Shown here one piece after another: positions 16,747-26,078 of a stretch of 46,152 bases of DNA (within the stretch, counting starts at the first letter, position 1; each line of letters starts with the position of its first letter). A program made the translations under genes and the position numbers. The notes below the pieces were generated by a model. The model was not told the DNA's origin, made no database searches, and saw nothing but the letters and a program-made list of their open reading frames with translations. The stretch is from Candidatus Scalindua sp. Lineage in GTDB: Bacteria; Planctomycetota; Brocadiia; Brocadiales; Scalinduaceae. The stretch covers positions 1-46,152 of the forward strand of contig JAIQZR010000134.1 of assembly GCA_021777035.1 (NCBI GenBank). Direction: 5' to 3'.

Positions 16747-18657
16747 CTATAGCGACCATTGCGTTAGTTCCAACAACCTCTTGCGTTGCCAACTGTTCTT
16801 TTGGCTTTTCGTCGGTGGGTAGTTCTTAACAAAATTGCAGACTCCACAAGCAATTTTCTTTTCCTCCGTCGCTGCCAATGCATATAGATTTGGTATGGAT
16901 TTTTGAAATACATAATCTGTTTTGCTTCCGCTTATCATACTTGAGAGCACCTGTTTTGAATAGTTTTTGTCTTGGATTAATCGTTGGAAATAGAGAGCCA
17001 TTCGATTGACTCCCGGATCAGGGTGATAGATTAACTCGATGAGGTTTTCCCGTAGTTCGTGCTTAGAACTGCGTGTCAGCAACATACAAGCAGCCCGTCG
17101 GACCATGGGATGTTCGTGACACAAGTATTTTTTTGAAATATTGAGAACGTAATTGGGCTGATATGGATATACGACAATTGCTTCAATAGCTTTCTGTACA
17201 ACCACCCAATGTTGTTTATTTTTGAGACCGTAGGATCTAATTCGTGACGCAATGCTATTTGGGTCTTTCGGATGAAGTTTGGCAATTGTACTTAAAACCA
17301 TCGCGACCTGATAGGGAAAAGGTAGTTCTTTCTTTTCGAGTAACTCAAATAATTTATTGATAGTCTCATCGTGTGTTTGTATGTCGAGTTGAGAAACGTA
17401 GGATAAAGTTTTATTGAGTATCCGTAAGTCTGGAAGATGTTTCAGTGCCACAAATGCTGCATTTTTGAGATGGGGTCGTTTGCAAGTCCCATAAAGCGTC
17501 ATCAGTCTGCGGAAGAGTCTATTCTGCTTTCCATCAAGTGATGTCACGCTATCAGGCAGTCCTTTACGAAACCGAGACACAATAATAGAAAGAGGTTTTA
17601 GATGACTAGTGATTAACTTACTATCAGATACACGATCTGGACTTAATTTACGAATATTGTCAAAAGCTTTTTCTACTAACTCGCTTTCCGAGTTATTGAG
17701 TTCATATTTAAGTTTGTCACCAGAAATGATATCTGTCTTGCTACCTTGCAGGTTTAGGTGTAAAGATCGCAAAGTATCGTTGATGATAAACACTGCTTCA
17801 CGAGCGTCATATTCTGACTTTGTGAATACTTTCACATCATCTACGTATCGAAACCATTTTGCATCTCGGCTTTTGCAGAATTTGTTTAGAGCTCGATCAA
17901 GTGGTACAAGATAAAGGTTTCCCAAGAATGAGCTTATCTCGTTTCCTTGTGGTATCCCCCTTTCGATTGGTGTTCCCATACTGGTCACTCTTGTCCAACC
18001 TTCAAGCACACGAAATAGTACCTGAAGAACCTTTTCCTCTTCCCGCTTGAGAAGAGACCTGATTTGATTCTCTAAAAGTCTCAAATCAACATTCTCAAAA
18101 TAGGCTACAATATCTGTTTTTGTGATGTACGTATATCCTTCTTCAGTGCAAGCTTTAATAGCATCTATCTCAAAATCTGGCCATAACTCATACCACGCTT
18201 CGAACGGACTAATCAAACTGATCGTCGAACGTTTCAGGAAAGGAAACGCTATATTAGCTTCTCTAAAAAGTGAGTCACGTTTTTTGATACGTTTCTTCCA
18301 GTCAGGATGCAACCGGTATGAGTAGACTGCGTCATCCAGCCTTTTGTCGAGGTGCGGAGCCAGAAGATACACAATTGAGTGGAGTAAAGCAGACTCCTCA
18401 ATTGGAAGAATGTTCCCTGGCCTCACGCTCAAACCTGTCTTCGGAATATCAACCTCAAGGAGATGGTGAGGACGATATCTGTGTGCCTGAACCTGCTCAA
18501 CCAAATGTTTCAACCTATGGTCCAGGTTGAACGCGAAGTCAGCATGTCCAATAGGGTCAGTCACAAAGTTGTCCCGACTATCTGATTGGGCTAGGTACCA
18601 ACCAATCCTCATTGTTTCCGGTTTGCATAACTCTCTGAATAATTGATCACTTAACAT
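16747..18657 (-). CDS. Reverse transcriptase with helical C-terminal domain, probable defence RT
   Basis: The 636-residue protein has a complete RT core: TDIVAYFENVD with D182, GIPQGNEISSFLGNLYLVPLD (GIPQG at 234-238), and the catalytic FRYVDDVKVF with YVDD at 271-274, then LHLNLQGSKTDII. The first 110 residues (HRLKHLVEQVQAHRYRPHH, SVRPGNILPIEESALLHSI, YSYRLH) match the entry of group II-like and unknown-group RTs. From about residue 370 the chain is all helical, with HEAT-like repeats (HPMVRRAACMLLTRSSKHEL, HPDPGVNRMALYFQRLIQ). There is no maturase or HNH domain, so a group II intron RT is unlikely. Retron features are not evident. A DRT/unknown-group RT in a restriction island fits best. 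Confidence 0.85.
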   Translation of the reverse strand: MLSDQLFRELCKPETMRIGWYLAQSDSRDNFVTDPIGHADFAFNLDHRLKHLVEQVQAHRYRPHHLLEVDIPKTGLSVRPGNILPIEESALLHSIVYLLAPHLDKRLDDAVYSYRLHPDWKKRIKKRDSLFREANIAFPFLKRSTISLISPFEAWYELWPDFEIDAIKACTEEGYTYITKTDIVAYFENVDLRLLENQIRSLLKREEEKVLQVLFRVLEGWTRVTSMGTPIERGIPQGNEISSFLGNLYLVPLDRALNKFCKSRDAKWFRYVDDVKVFTKSEYDAREAVFIINDTLRSLHLNLQGSKTDIISGDKLKYELNNSESELVEKAFDNIRKLSPDRVSDSKLITSHLKPLSIIVSRFRKGLPDSVTSLDGKQNRLFRRLMTLYGTCKRPHLKNAAFVALKHLPDLRILNKTLSYVSQLDIQTHDETINKLFELLEKKELPFPYQVAMVLSTIAKLHPKDPNSIASRIRSYGLKNKQHWVVVQKAIEAIVVYPYQPNYVLNISKKYLCHEHPMVRRAACMLLTRSSKHELRENLIELIYHPDPGVNRMALYFQRLIQDKNYSKQVLSSMISGSKTDYVFQKSIPNLYALAATEEKKIACGVCNFVKNYPPTKSQKNSWQRKRLLELTQWSL

Positions 18658-18917
18658 GCTAGATTTCTATACTCTTCAATAAATGAAAAAAACAATATTA
18701 TTCCTTATTGTGATATTGAAAGGCCAGGCCCCTTCTTCCCAAAATTAAAGACCTGACCAAGTCCCTCTTGATCTGACCAAAGTAATTTCAAATATTCAAT
18801 TTCTTTATTCATCAATAATTTCCCCAGAATATTTACCAGAAGTTAGGTAAAAAGTCTTTTTTGTTCCTCTGGAATTGTTACACTTTAGCTCATGTATTCT
18901 TGCTGTATATTATCCTT
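18658..18917. other. Leader region upstream of the RT gene
   Basis: These 260 bp lie between hsdS and the RT gene on the same strand and hold no protein gene. GACCTGACCAAGT (from about 18751) recurs as GATCTGACCAAAGT (from about 18770), and GGCCAGGCCCC lies near 18722. The space could hold a structured RNA partner of the RT; I cannot show one by eye. Confidence 0.35.
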
Positions 18918-20024
18918 TTATCCAAAATACCTCTGCATAAGGGCGTTGAAGTGGTTGTCCATTTCGTTTAATGACGCACGCATTTTTTGTTTTGTTTGTT
19001 CGACTTGTTCAACGATTGAAGCGAATTTGTTTTGTAATTTAATCGGAGGCAATAAAACTGGCACAGAATTACAAATTGCTTTATTCATATATGGGACAGT
19101 AGTCGAGGAAGCCATCCGCAACATGTAGTCTTTCTGAAAAAACAGGCTAAACATTAAAAAAATGTTTTTAATCCGTTTCGAACAAATAAAAGCGTGTAAT
19201 TGCTGATTCATTACAAACTCATTTTTTGCTATTGAAACAACACCTAAATCTCCAACGCAAGTCATAATAACACTATCTTTGGGAATTACTTTTGCCCTCA
19301 CTGTAGTAATCTCCTCAGATGTAAGCCCCACATTCTTTTTGGAATTCAGTGTCCATCCTAAACATTCTAAGTCATCAGTAGTAACCCAAGGCATGCTCCC
19401 TGTAAATGATTTTGGTTTATCTCTTCCTGGAACAATACAATCACAAATATCAATAACCTTGCAAGAATTCCAACATTTCTTATTTCTCACAGGATCACCG
19501 AACATTTCAAAAAAGACAGATTTAAGATAATCATCGAGAAGATTGAGCTGTTCTTTGCGTTTCTGGCGGAGGGTGTCGGCGGTGTCAAGGGTTTGGACGA
19601 TTTGTTTTTGCTTCTGTTTATCAATATTTGGAACTTTTATGTTTAAAAGATAGTCCCTTCTAATATGTGGTATTGTCGCTCCCGTACAGTTTTGTCGAAT
19701 TTTATGAAATTTAGACTGTAAGCATTTACCAATGAAGGCTCCAGAGAATCGATCCTTATCTATTTCTAAACAGGCAATTGTACTACCAATAACACCCGAA
19801 AGTCCATACCCTACAGTACCAGCATTCGCTCCATCCCACGCAATTAACACATCATTCTCTGTAGCAAAAACTCCCTCTGATTTTGTGTATTTGATTTTGT
19901 TATCATTTCTCAAATCATCAATTTGAATAAAACGTTTACTTCCATCAAGATAAACATCTGAAGTATCCTCGGCTTTTCGTCCTTTTTTAATAATTACAAT
20001 GTCTCCTAGCTTATATGCGCTCAT
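18918..20024 (-). CDS. hsdS: Type I restriction specificity subunit
   Basis: HsdS supplies DNA recognition for the type I complex. The 368 residues show the two-fold layout of the family: a first target-recognition domain (about 1-125, ending NCTGATIPHIRRDYLLNIKVP), a helical spacer (KQKQKQIVQTLDTADTLRQK, then LLDDYLKSVFFEMFGDP), a second target-recognition domain, and a C-terminal spacer copy (LPPIKLQNKFASIVEQVEQT, then LNEMDNHFNALMQRYFG). Its ATG overlaps the hsdM stop by 4 bp, so the two are coupled. The recognition sequence cannot be predicted from this alone. No inverted second specificity gene is nearby. Confidence 0.92.
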   Translation of the reverse strand: MSAYKLGDIVIIKKGRKAEDTSDVYLDGSKRFIQIDDLRNDNKIKYTKSEGVFATENDVLIAWDGANAGTVGYGLSGVIGSTIACLEIDKDRFSGAFIGKCLQSKFHKIRQNCTGATIPHIRRDYLLNIKVPNIDKQKQKQIVQTLDTADTLRQKRKEQLNLLDDYLKSVFFEMFGDPVRNKKCWNSCKVIDICDCIVPGRDKPKSFTGSMPWVTTDDLECLGWTLNSKKNVGLTSEEITTVRAKVIPKDSVIMTCVGDLGVVSIAKNEFVMNQQLHAFICSKRIKNIFLMFSLFFQKDYMLRMASSTTVPYMNKAICNSVPVLLPPIKLQNKFASIVEQVEQTKQKMRASLNEMDNHFNALMQRYFG

Positions 20025-21664
20025 CGTAATTCCTTCAAAACATGTATAGCATTACTAATTGCTTTTTCCAATTTTTCAATTTTCCTCAAAATTACTTTCG
20101 GTTTATCATACTCTGGTGGGGTGTAGTCAATCTCTTTATATCGATTGATACTCAGATCATAGTTGTTGTCGATGATTTCTCTCACCGGTACAAAGAAGTG
20201 TTTGTTCTTTCTGGATTCCCGATCGGTGTCGGGAATGACATCTGTGTCGGTATTTCTGGATCCCGGGTCTTCGCCCGGGATGACATGGGGGTGGTCCTTT
20301 TCTTCCCGGGCACGATGCACCGTGCCCCTACGGTTCCATTTTTCCACTATATCGGAAAGATCGTTCGTTTCTATCCTGTCACGCTTGTCATCCAGTGAAT
20401 ATCCGTCTGCCTGCATATCGTAGAACCACACACGTTCGGTTGTTCCTCCTTTAACGAATACAATAATCGCAGTGCTGACCCCGGCATATGGTTTGAATAC
20501 GCCCGAAGGCATAGAAACTACACCCTGCAATTCGCAGTCTTCAATAAGCATCTTACGTAGACTTTTATGCGCGTTTGAAGAACCAAATAGGACTCCGTCC
20601 GGCACAATCACGGTCGCCCGTCCGCCGATCTTGAGTGAATTGATCATGCGGTTAACAAAAAGGAGTTCTGTTTTTGTCGTCTTGAGTGAAAGGTTTTCAT
20701 TGATATCACCTTTATCTATACTACCCTTAAATGGTGGATTGGCAAGGATCACGTCAAAATGATCATCCTCATTGTACTTTTTCGAGAGCGTGTCACTGCG
20801 TTCAATATTCGGGTGGGTGATTCCATGGAGCAGAAGGTTCATTAAGCCGATACGCACCATCGTGGTATCAAAGTCGTACCCGAAAAAGGTCTTTTCCCTG
20901 AGCGCAGTCCACAGGCGTTCATCCGTAAGTTTATCGCCGAAACCGCGTTCAAAACCATCTTCGTCTTTCGTGATAAGTTTTTTGGTGGTATGGGTTGTCA
21001 GGATATATTGATAGGCTCCGAGCAGAAAACCGCCGGTGCCACAAGCTGGGTCGCCGATAGTCTCGCCAATCTTCGGGCTTACCAGTTCGCACATTAACTT
21101 AATGATATGTCTTGGAGTACGGAACTGCCCGTTTTTACCGGATTGAGAAATCTCAGATAATAAATATTCGTACATATCTCCCTGCGTGTCTTGAAATGTC
21201 TGGCCGGATTGTGTCTGTTCTTCGATCTCCGTGTAGAGTGCGTCAATAATGGTTACGGCCTCGACAAGCAGTGACGGCTTGGGAATGATGAATACTGCAT
21301 CTGCCATGTATTTTGCGAACACACTCTCTTCGCCGTTTATCTGTTTGATAAATGGAAAGACTTCGGTTTGTACGTGCGTAAGCATCTCACCGCCTTCGAG
21401 CTGTTTGAAATGGCTCCAGCGAAGTGTCTGTTTATCAATTTTTTTATTGGTATGAGCTGACTGGAAAATACCGTCAAAAAGCGAGGTGTATTTCCCCCCT
21501 GTCCATTCGGCGTCTTTTTTCAGCTTTGAATCCATCTCGTCAAGCCTTCTCATAAATAGCAGGTACGATATCTGTTCAATCGCGGTTAAGGGATTCGCGA
21601 TCCCTCCACTCCAGAAATTATCCCAGAGCTGATTGATTAATGATTTCATCTTTGGTGTTAACAT
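20021..21664 (-). CDS. hsdM: Type I restriction DNA methyltransferase subunit
   Basis: HsdM methylates adenine in the recognition site. The 547-residue protein has the helical N-terminal domain (IEQISYLLFMRRLDEMD), the SAM-binding motif I GDPACGTGGFLLGAY (204-218) and the catalytic motif IV ILANPPF (NPPF at 309-312). It ends with YDLSINRYKEIDY and a coiled-coil that meets HsdS. Residues about 443-485 (GTVHRAREEKDHPH, VIPGEDPGS, VIPDTDRES) have no counterpart that I know in the family. They are encoded by three DNA palindromes (20213-20327) inserted without breaking the frame. The insert lies between core and C-terminal segment, where a loop could tolerate it. Fic and HsdR genes lie upstream in the same direction. 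Confidence 0.93.
   Translation of the reverse strand: MLTPKMKSLINQLWDNFWSGGIANPLTAIEQISYLLFMRRLDEMDSKLKKDAEWTGGKYTSLFDGIFQSAHTNKKIDKQTLRWSHFKQLEGGEMLTHVQTEVFPFIKQINGEESVFAKYMADAVFIIPKPSLLVEAVTIIDALYTEIEEQTQSGQTFQDTQGDMYEYLLSEISQSGKNGQFRTPRHIIKLMCELVSPKIGETIGDPACGTGGFLLGAYQYILTTHTTKKLITKDEDGFERGFGDKLTDERLWTALREKTFFGYDFDTTMVRIGLMNLLLHGITHPNIERSDTLSKKYNEDDHFDVILANPPFKGSIDKGDINENLSLKTTKTELLFVNRMINSLKIGGRATVIVPDGVLFGSSNAHKSLRKMLIEDCELQGVVSMPSGVFKPYAGVSTAIIVFVKGGTTERVWFYDMQADGYSLDDKRDRIETNDLSDIVEKWNRRGTVHRAREEKDHPHVIPGEDPGSRNTDTDVIPDTDRESRKNKHFFVPVREIIDNNYDLSINRYKEIDYTPPEYDKPKVILRKIEKLEKAISNAIHVLKELR
20213..20327. repeat. Three palindromic elements in frame within hsdM
   Basis: Element a: ATTCCCGA (20215-20222) and TCGGGAAT (20229-20236), framed by GGATTCCC and GGGAATGACA. 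Element b: ATCCCGGG (20260-20267) and CCCGGGAT (20274-20281), framed by GGATCCC and GGGATGACA. Element c: GGGCACG (20308-20314) and CGTGCCC (20321-20327). Elements a and b share the plan of the intergenic palindromes at 15635 and 21814. All three are translated as part of HsdM. Confidence 0.85.
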
Positions 21665-22147
21665 GGTTCTCCTTTGTTACTCCTGTCCCCGCTTTCGCTG
21701 AGATAAATTCCAACAAGTGTATGGTTTTATATACTAATTTGTAGAATTCAAATTTTAATACTCAACGTTGTCCGTTCAAATTCTTACGGTTTTTATATTT
21801 ATTATTGCAATGCTGTCATTCCCGCAGTCTGTTGAGCGGGAATCTAACTTGTAACGTTCATGGATACCTGCTGGAGTTTATGCCCGCGAAAGCGGGGGCA
21901 GGTATGACATTGGTGAGTCTACTCCGGCAGTAGGAGTGGCAGTAATCACTCACACTTATTATGCCATATTCTGAATAATCCATATTATCTCACCTACACT
22001 TATTAGGTTTTAACTTTGACCCTTCACCACACGCTTGTCACACCTGTGAAAACAGGTGTCCAGTTTATTCCTTGATTTCATAATATAAAACTTTCCATTC
22101 AAACTGATGCTTCACTATCAATTCTATTTTCTACGTGTGTTTTCATA
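21665..22147. other. Intergenic region with several palindromes
   Basis: No gene in 480 bp between fic and hsdM. It holds one dispersed palindrome (ATTCCCGC 21818-21825 with GCGGGAAT 21836-21843), a composite one (ATACCTGC 21863-21870 with GCAGGTAT 21898-21905, inner CCCGC...GCGGG), and ACACCTGTGAAAACAGGTGT near 22040. These may separate fic from hsdM transcription; the hsdM promoter is not obvious. Confidence 0.55.
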
Positions 22148-23200
22148 TCAATTCTTCTTTCGCATCCATTTGGCATTTCGTCCTTTACCGGTGCTGACAA
22201 TAATGTCTTCATCACGTAACTGGCGAAGAACACGGCGCACCATATCTCTACTCGTACCCGCACACTCACGTTCAATGTCAGTTATGGAAAATGGCCCTAT
22301 TTTCCGCTCAACAGCTTTTCGAATCTGTTCTGTCTTTGACCCTTTACTTGTGCGTATGCTTCCCACACGATCTTCAAACTCCTTATATGCCCTGAGAAGC
22401 ACGCCCCAGAAATAAGTAACCCATGGCATAACATCGTGAGTGCCGTCATGCCATCCGGCAGAACTTTTCTCCAGGCTCTCATAGTATGTTTCGCCTGACT
22501 CCTCAAAGATACGCTCAAGACTGATATACCTTCCCACCTCGTAACCAAAGTGATACAGCAACAGTAGTGTTAAAAGCCTTGCAACACGGCCATTACCATC
22601 AGAAAATGGATGGATACATAAAAAATCCAGGATTGCAAGCGGGATAATCACAAGAGGTTCTTTTTTCTCGTGGTTTAAGGCCACATCATAATACTCAATA
22701 AGCTTTGTCATCTGTCCCGGCGTTGCTATTGCGGATGTCGGTTTAAAACGAATACGCGTAATACTCCCATCAGCATCCCTTTCAACAATCTCATTATCTC
22801 TCTTTTTCCAGAATCCACCCTCTGACGGCAAGTAGCGATATATCATGGAGTGCATCTGCAGGATTATATTTTCAGAAAAGGGTATGTGCTCAGCAGATTC
22901 ATGAATAAGGTTTATGGCATCACGGTATCCTGCTATCTCCTGTTCTGAACGGTTTCGTGGTTGAGCCGATTGCAGTATTATTCCTTCAATGCGCTTAAGT
23001 GGCGCCGTGATACCTTCCAGGCGGTTTGAAGATTCGCTTGATTCAATTATAGAGACCTGTTTCAGAGTTTCTAATATTTCAGGGGTTTGGGTAAAAAACA
23101 GGGCCTGCTTTCCTTTATACTCCCCTATGGTCTTTAGGGTTGATATATCCGCTCCATCAAATGCCAACTGTTTTAAATATTTGGTTTGTAATGAATGCAT
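22148..23200 (-). CDS. Fic domain protein, self-inhibited type
   Basis: Fic enzymes transfer AMP or similar groups from nucleotides to hydroxyl side chains of target proteins. The 350-residue protein has the intact motif HPFSDGNGRVAR (197-208). It also has an N-terminal inhibitory helix with the [S/T]xxxE[G/N] pattern (S58 to E62-G63 in SSNRLEG), so it carries its own brake, and a C-terminal winged-helix-like part (ITDIERECAGTSRDMVRRVL, RQLRDEDIIVSTGKG). The Fic_N/Fic architecture is common in bacteria, often near restriction systems. It lies between hsdR (76 bp upstream) and hsdM on the same strand. Its target is unknown. Confidence 0.9.
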   Translation of the reverse strand: MHSLQTKYLKQLAFDGADISTLKTIGEYKGKQALFFTQTPEILETLKQVSIIESSESSNRLEGITAPLKRIEGIILQSAQPRNRSEQEIAGYRDAINLIHESAEHIPFSENIILQMHSMIYRYLPSEGGFWKKRDNEIVERDADGSITRIRFKPTSAIATPGQMTKLIEYYDVALNHEKKEPLVIIPLAILDFLCIHPFSDGNGRVARLLTLLLLYHFGYEVGRYISLERIFEESGETYYESLEKSSAGWHDGTHDVMPWVTYFWGVLLRAYKEFEDRVGSIRTSKGSKTEQIRKAVERKIGPFSITDIERECAGTSRDMVRRVLRQLRDEDIIVSTGKGRNAKWMRKKN

Positions 23201-23276
23201 AATTGCTCTTGGTTTTAGGGGGCAATATACTATATAAATAGGGTAATGTCAAGTGCATATTACCCCATTTACTAGC

Positions 23277-26078
23277 TTATGTACCTATTTTCTGCACAAA
23301 ACCAAGGATTTCTTCGATTTCGCCTGCAGGAAAAATACCACGAATACCCTGTGGATGCAGTTGCGTAAATGGGGCTTGTATAAGATCCTTCTTTTCTACC
23401 GAACCTCGTTGAAGAATAAATGTCTTCAGGGTCAGGATGAATTGTATCTGCTTCTCGCCAAAGGTGTTGTGTTCACGCAAGAAATCATCAAAGGCAATAG
23501 ATACGGTCTCAGTATAGGTAGCTATCTCCTCAAGACCTAAAATGTGCTTAATAAACTGAATGAACTTCGCGCTCTTATTATCATAAATCTCCTGCAAGAT
23601 ATACTCTGTTACATGAGGATAGTGCTCTTTTAAAATACCAGCCAATTCCACTATTTCCTTATCGGTCACTGCATCACCCTGGACAATTCTCTGAAGCACA
23701 TGGTTTGTTTTTACAAGCTCACGAATAAAGCCTTCAACCTTACGCCGATATTTATCAACGGTCATGCGTTCATGCTGAGGCCCAAATTCAATTGTCTCTT
23801 TCACGGTGATAAGGTCCTGAATATTGAGTTTCTTCTCAGGAGTTATTTGTGTCTGCCGGTATTTCATAAGAGGCGCAAGGCGCGCAATCATCTCGTCAAG
23901 GTTATCGTCTGATGCTGTCACCCAGAAATGGGTTGACTGCACCTTCTCGATCCATTCGCGTTCACGATTAACAACATTCACGGTCAGTGGCAATTCGCCG
24001 ACCTTTTCAACGATGACCTCTTTCAGAATCTCGAATATTTCATCATCTCCGGACAATCGTGCTGTCTGGGCTTCAATTCCATCAAGTTCAAAACGCATGG
24101 CTTTAAAGTCTGCATCCGATAGCACACGCATAAGCGGGCTGATATACATGCGTAGATAATCAAGTTTCTCGTCTGTTACATTTATCCAGAAACTGTCATC
24201 CGTTACCTTTTCCAGACACTGTTGATTATCTAAAATGACAACAGAGTTCCCCGGTAATGCAGCAATGTCTTCTCTGATTGTACGAACAGTCTTCTGCTCA
24301 ATCGCTTCATTCTTTTTCTGTTGAGAAACAAGTAATTTATCAAGCCGAGCTTCAAAAAGCCTAACGGGAAGCGGACGTGTTCCTCCCTGCTCTCTTCCTC
24401 TCGGTGTCATTTGAAAATATTCAAAATTCTCCCAGCAGTCTATTATCAAGAACTTATCTTTTTCCGTACACCACGGTTTTATTTTAGCCAGATCAAGCAC
24501 ACGCGTACCACGCCCAATCATCTGCCAGAATTTCGTGTAAGAGAATATCGGCTTGGCAAAGACAAGGTTTACAAGTTCAAGAATATCTATACCGGTATCC
24601 AACATATCTACGCTAATGGCAATACGTGGCATGTCTTTGGTTTTAAAACGATCAAGAATACCACCTTTGCCATGAACGCCTTTAACATCAGAGATAATGA
24701 CTTCCGCAAGCTGCCCCTTGTATTCAGGATAAAGGGCATTAAAAACTTCGCACAACCGGTAAGCGTGCTTTTTAGAGATGGCAAAAAATATCGTTTTCCC
24801 GGGCAACACACCGTTTGGGTCTTTTATGCACTCCTCCATAAACTCACGTACAATGACCGCATTTGTCCCTTTATTGGTGACTTTCTTTTCGAGTTCCGTC
24901 CCTTCAAAATTGAATTCATCCGGATCTTCACCATCCCGAATCAGCCTGTTCTTTTCCGCTTCAGCTATAGTTTCGCTGTTAATTCCTTCCTGCTGGAATT
25001 TAGTGCGTAATTTTAGAACTTCAAAGTCAGATAAATACGGTGGGATATTGTTAATAGCTTCTTCATAAGAATAGGCAAATGTCGGTAAGCCATCTTCACA
25101 ATCGAATAATTGGAATGTGTTGTGTTCTATAGCGTCCTTAGGTGTGGCTGTAAGACCAAGCTGAATAGCGTCAAAATAATCAAAGATATTCTTGTAGACG
25201 TTATAAATTGATCGATGGCTTTCATCTGCAACAATCATGTCAAAATAATGTGGATTAAGGGGGCACTCTTCCTGCTGTATCAGATTGAGTATCGTCGGAT
25301 ATGTTGCACAATAAATACGTCTGTCAGGAGCAAACTTTACCTCACCGGTTTTAGGCCATACCGGCGCATTAGGAAGGTGTTCCTTAAAAGTCTCTAATGC
25401 CTGTTCTTTAAGGGCAATTCGATCTACAAGAAACAGCACTTTCTGTACACAGTTGGAACGCATGAGAACATCTAACAGCCCCATGCAGGTGCGTGTTTTC
25501 CCTGTGCCTGTTGCCATAATCAGAAGAAACTTCCGGTGTTTCTTTTCAACACGTTCGAGCACAGAACGAATCGCCTGGATCTGATAAGGACGCCCTGCGA
25601 TGTCCGTATTAATCAACTCACTTGAGAGCACCTTGCTGTTATTCCGCAGAAACTGCATGCGATCAAGATCGGCAATCGTGGGAAAACCAAATACCTTTCG
25701 TGGTGGGTACTGTTCAGTGTCCCAGAAAAATATATCGTAACCATTTGTATAAAAGACAAACGGCATAGGGCCACCATTTGCTTTCTGAATTTTTTCGGCA
25801 TAATTGCGTGCCTGTTCTTTTCCGACTTCAGCATCAACCGATGTTTTCTTTGCTTCAACAACCGCAACCGGCCTGCCTTCCTTCGAGAGAAGAGCATAAT
25901 CTGCAAAAAGATGGCCTTGATAAGGAGACTGCGTCTCTCTTACTCCCTGCGGTAGACCGACCCAGATATCAAGTTCCTGTGTTACCCGTGACGGATCCAT
26001 AACATCCCATCCGGCAACCTTGAGCCGTTTATCAATTATCTCTTTTCTTGTTCGTTCTTCGTTTCTGGTCATATACAC
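23277..26078 (-). CDS. hsdR: Type I restriction endonuclease/translocase subunit
   Basis: HsdR pumps DNA past the bound complex and cuts it when translocation stalls. The 933-residue protein has an N-terminal PD-(D/E)XK nuclease (D60, E75 and K77 in VAVVEAKK), then a superfamily 2 helicase with Walker A ATGTGKT (189-195), DESH (285-288), LTATP (309-313) and the later motif GRGTRVLDL. The C-terminal third is helical and should contact HsdM. All motifs are intact. The start MYMTRNEERTRKEIIDKRL is usual for this subfamily; the codons for residues 1 and 3 are both ATG. It is the first gene of an hsdR-fic-hsdM-hsdS order. Confidence 0.94.
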   Translation of the reverse strand: MYMTRNEERTRKEIIDKRLKVAGWDVMDPSRVTQELDIWVGLPQGVRETQSPYQGHLFADYALLSKEGRPVAVVEAKKTSVDAEVGKEQARNYAEKIQKANGGPMPFVFYTNGYDIFFWDTEQYPPRKVFGFPTIADLDRMQFLRNNSKVLSSELINTDIAGRPYQIQAIRSVLERVEKKHRKFLLIMATGTGKTRTCMGLLDVLMRSNCVQKVLFLVDRIALKEQALETFKEHLPNAPVWPKTGEVKFAPDRRIYCATYPTILNLIQQEECPLNPHYFDMIVADESHRSIYNVYKNIFDYFDAIQLGLTATPKDAIEHNTFQLFDCEDGLPTFAYSYEEAINNIPPYLSDFEVLKLRTKFQQEGINSETIAEAEKNRLIRDGEDPDEFNFEGTELEKKVTNKGTNAVIVREFMEECIKDPNGVLPGKTIFFAISKKHAYRLCEVFNALYPEYKGQLAEVIISDVKGVHGKGGILDRFKTKDMPRIAISVDMLDTGIDILELVNLVFAKPIFSYTKFWQMIGRGTRVLDLAKIKPWCTEKDKFLIIDCWENFEYFQMTPRGREQGGTRPLPVRLFEARLDKLLVSQQKKNEAIEQKTVRTIREDIAALPGNSVVILDNQQCLEKVTDDSFWINVTDEKLDYLRMYISPLMRVLSDADFKAMRFELDGIEAQTARLSGDDEIFEILKEVIVEKVGELPLTVNVVNREREWIEKVQSTHFWVTASDDNLDEMIARLAPLMKYRQTQITPEKKLNIQDLITVKETIEFGPQHERMTVDKYRRKVEGFIRELVKTNHVLQRIVQGDAVTDKEIVELAGILKEHYPHVTEYILQEIYDNKSAKFIQFIKHILGLEEIATYTETVSIAFDDFLREHNTFGEKQIQFILTLKTFILQRGSVEKKDLIQAPFTQLHPQGIRGIFPAGEIEEILGFVQKIGT

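Noticed and set aside
16747-18657. Group II intron or retron reading of the RT
   Set aside because: No maturase X or HNH domain follows the RT core, and I found no intron ends or msr/msd-like structure by eye.
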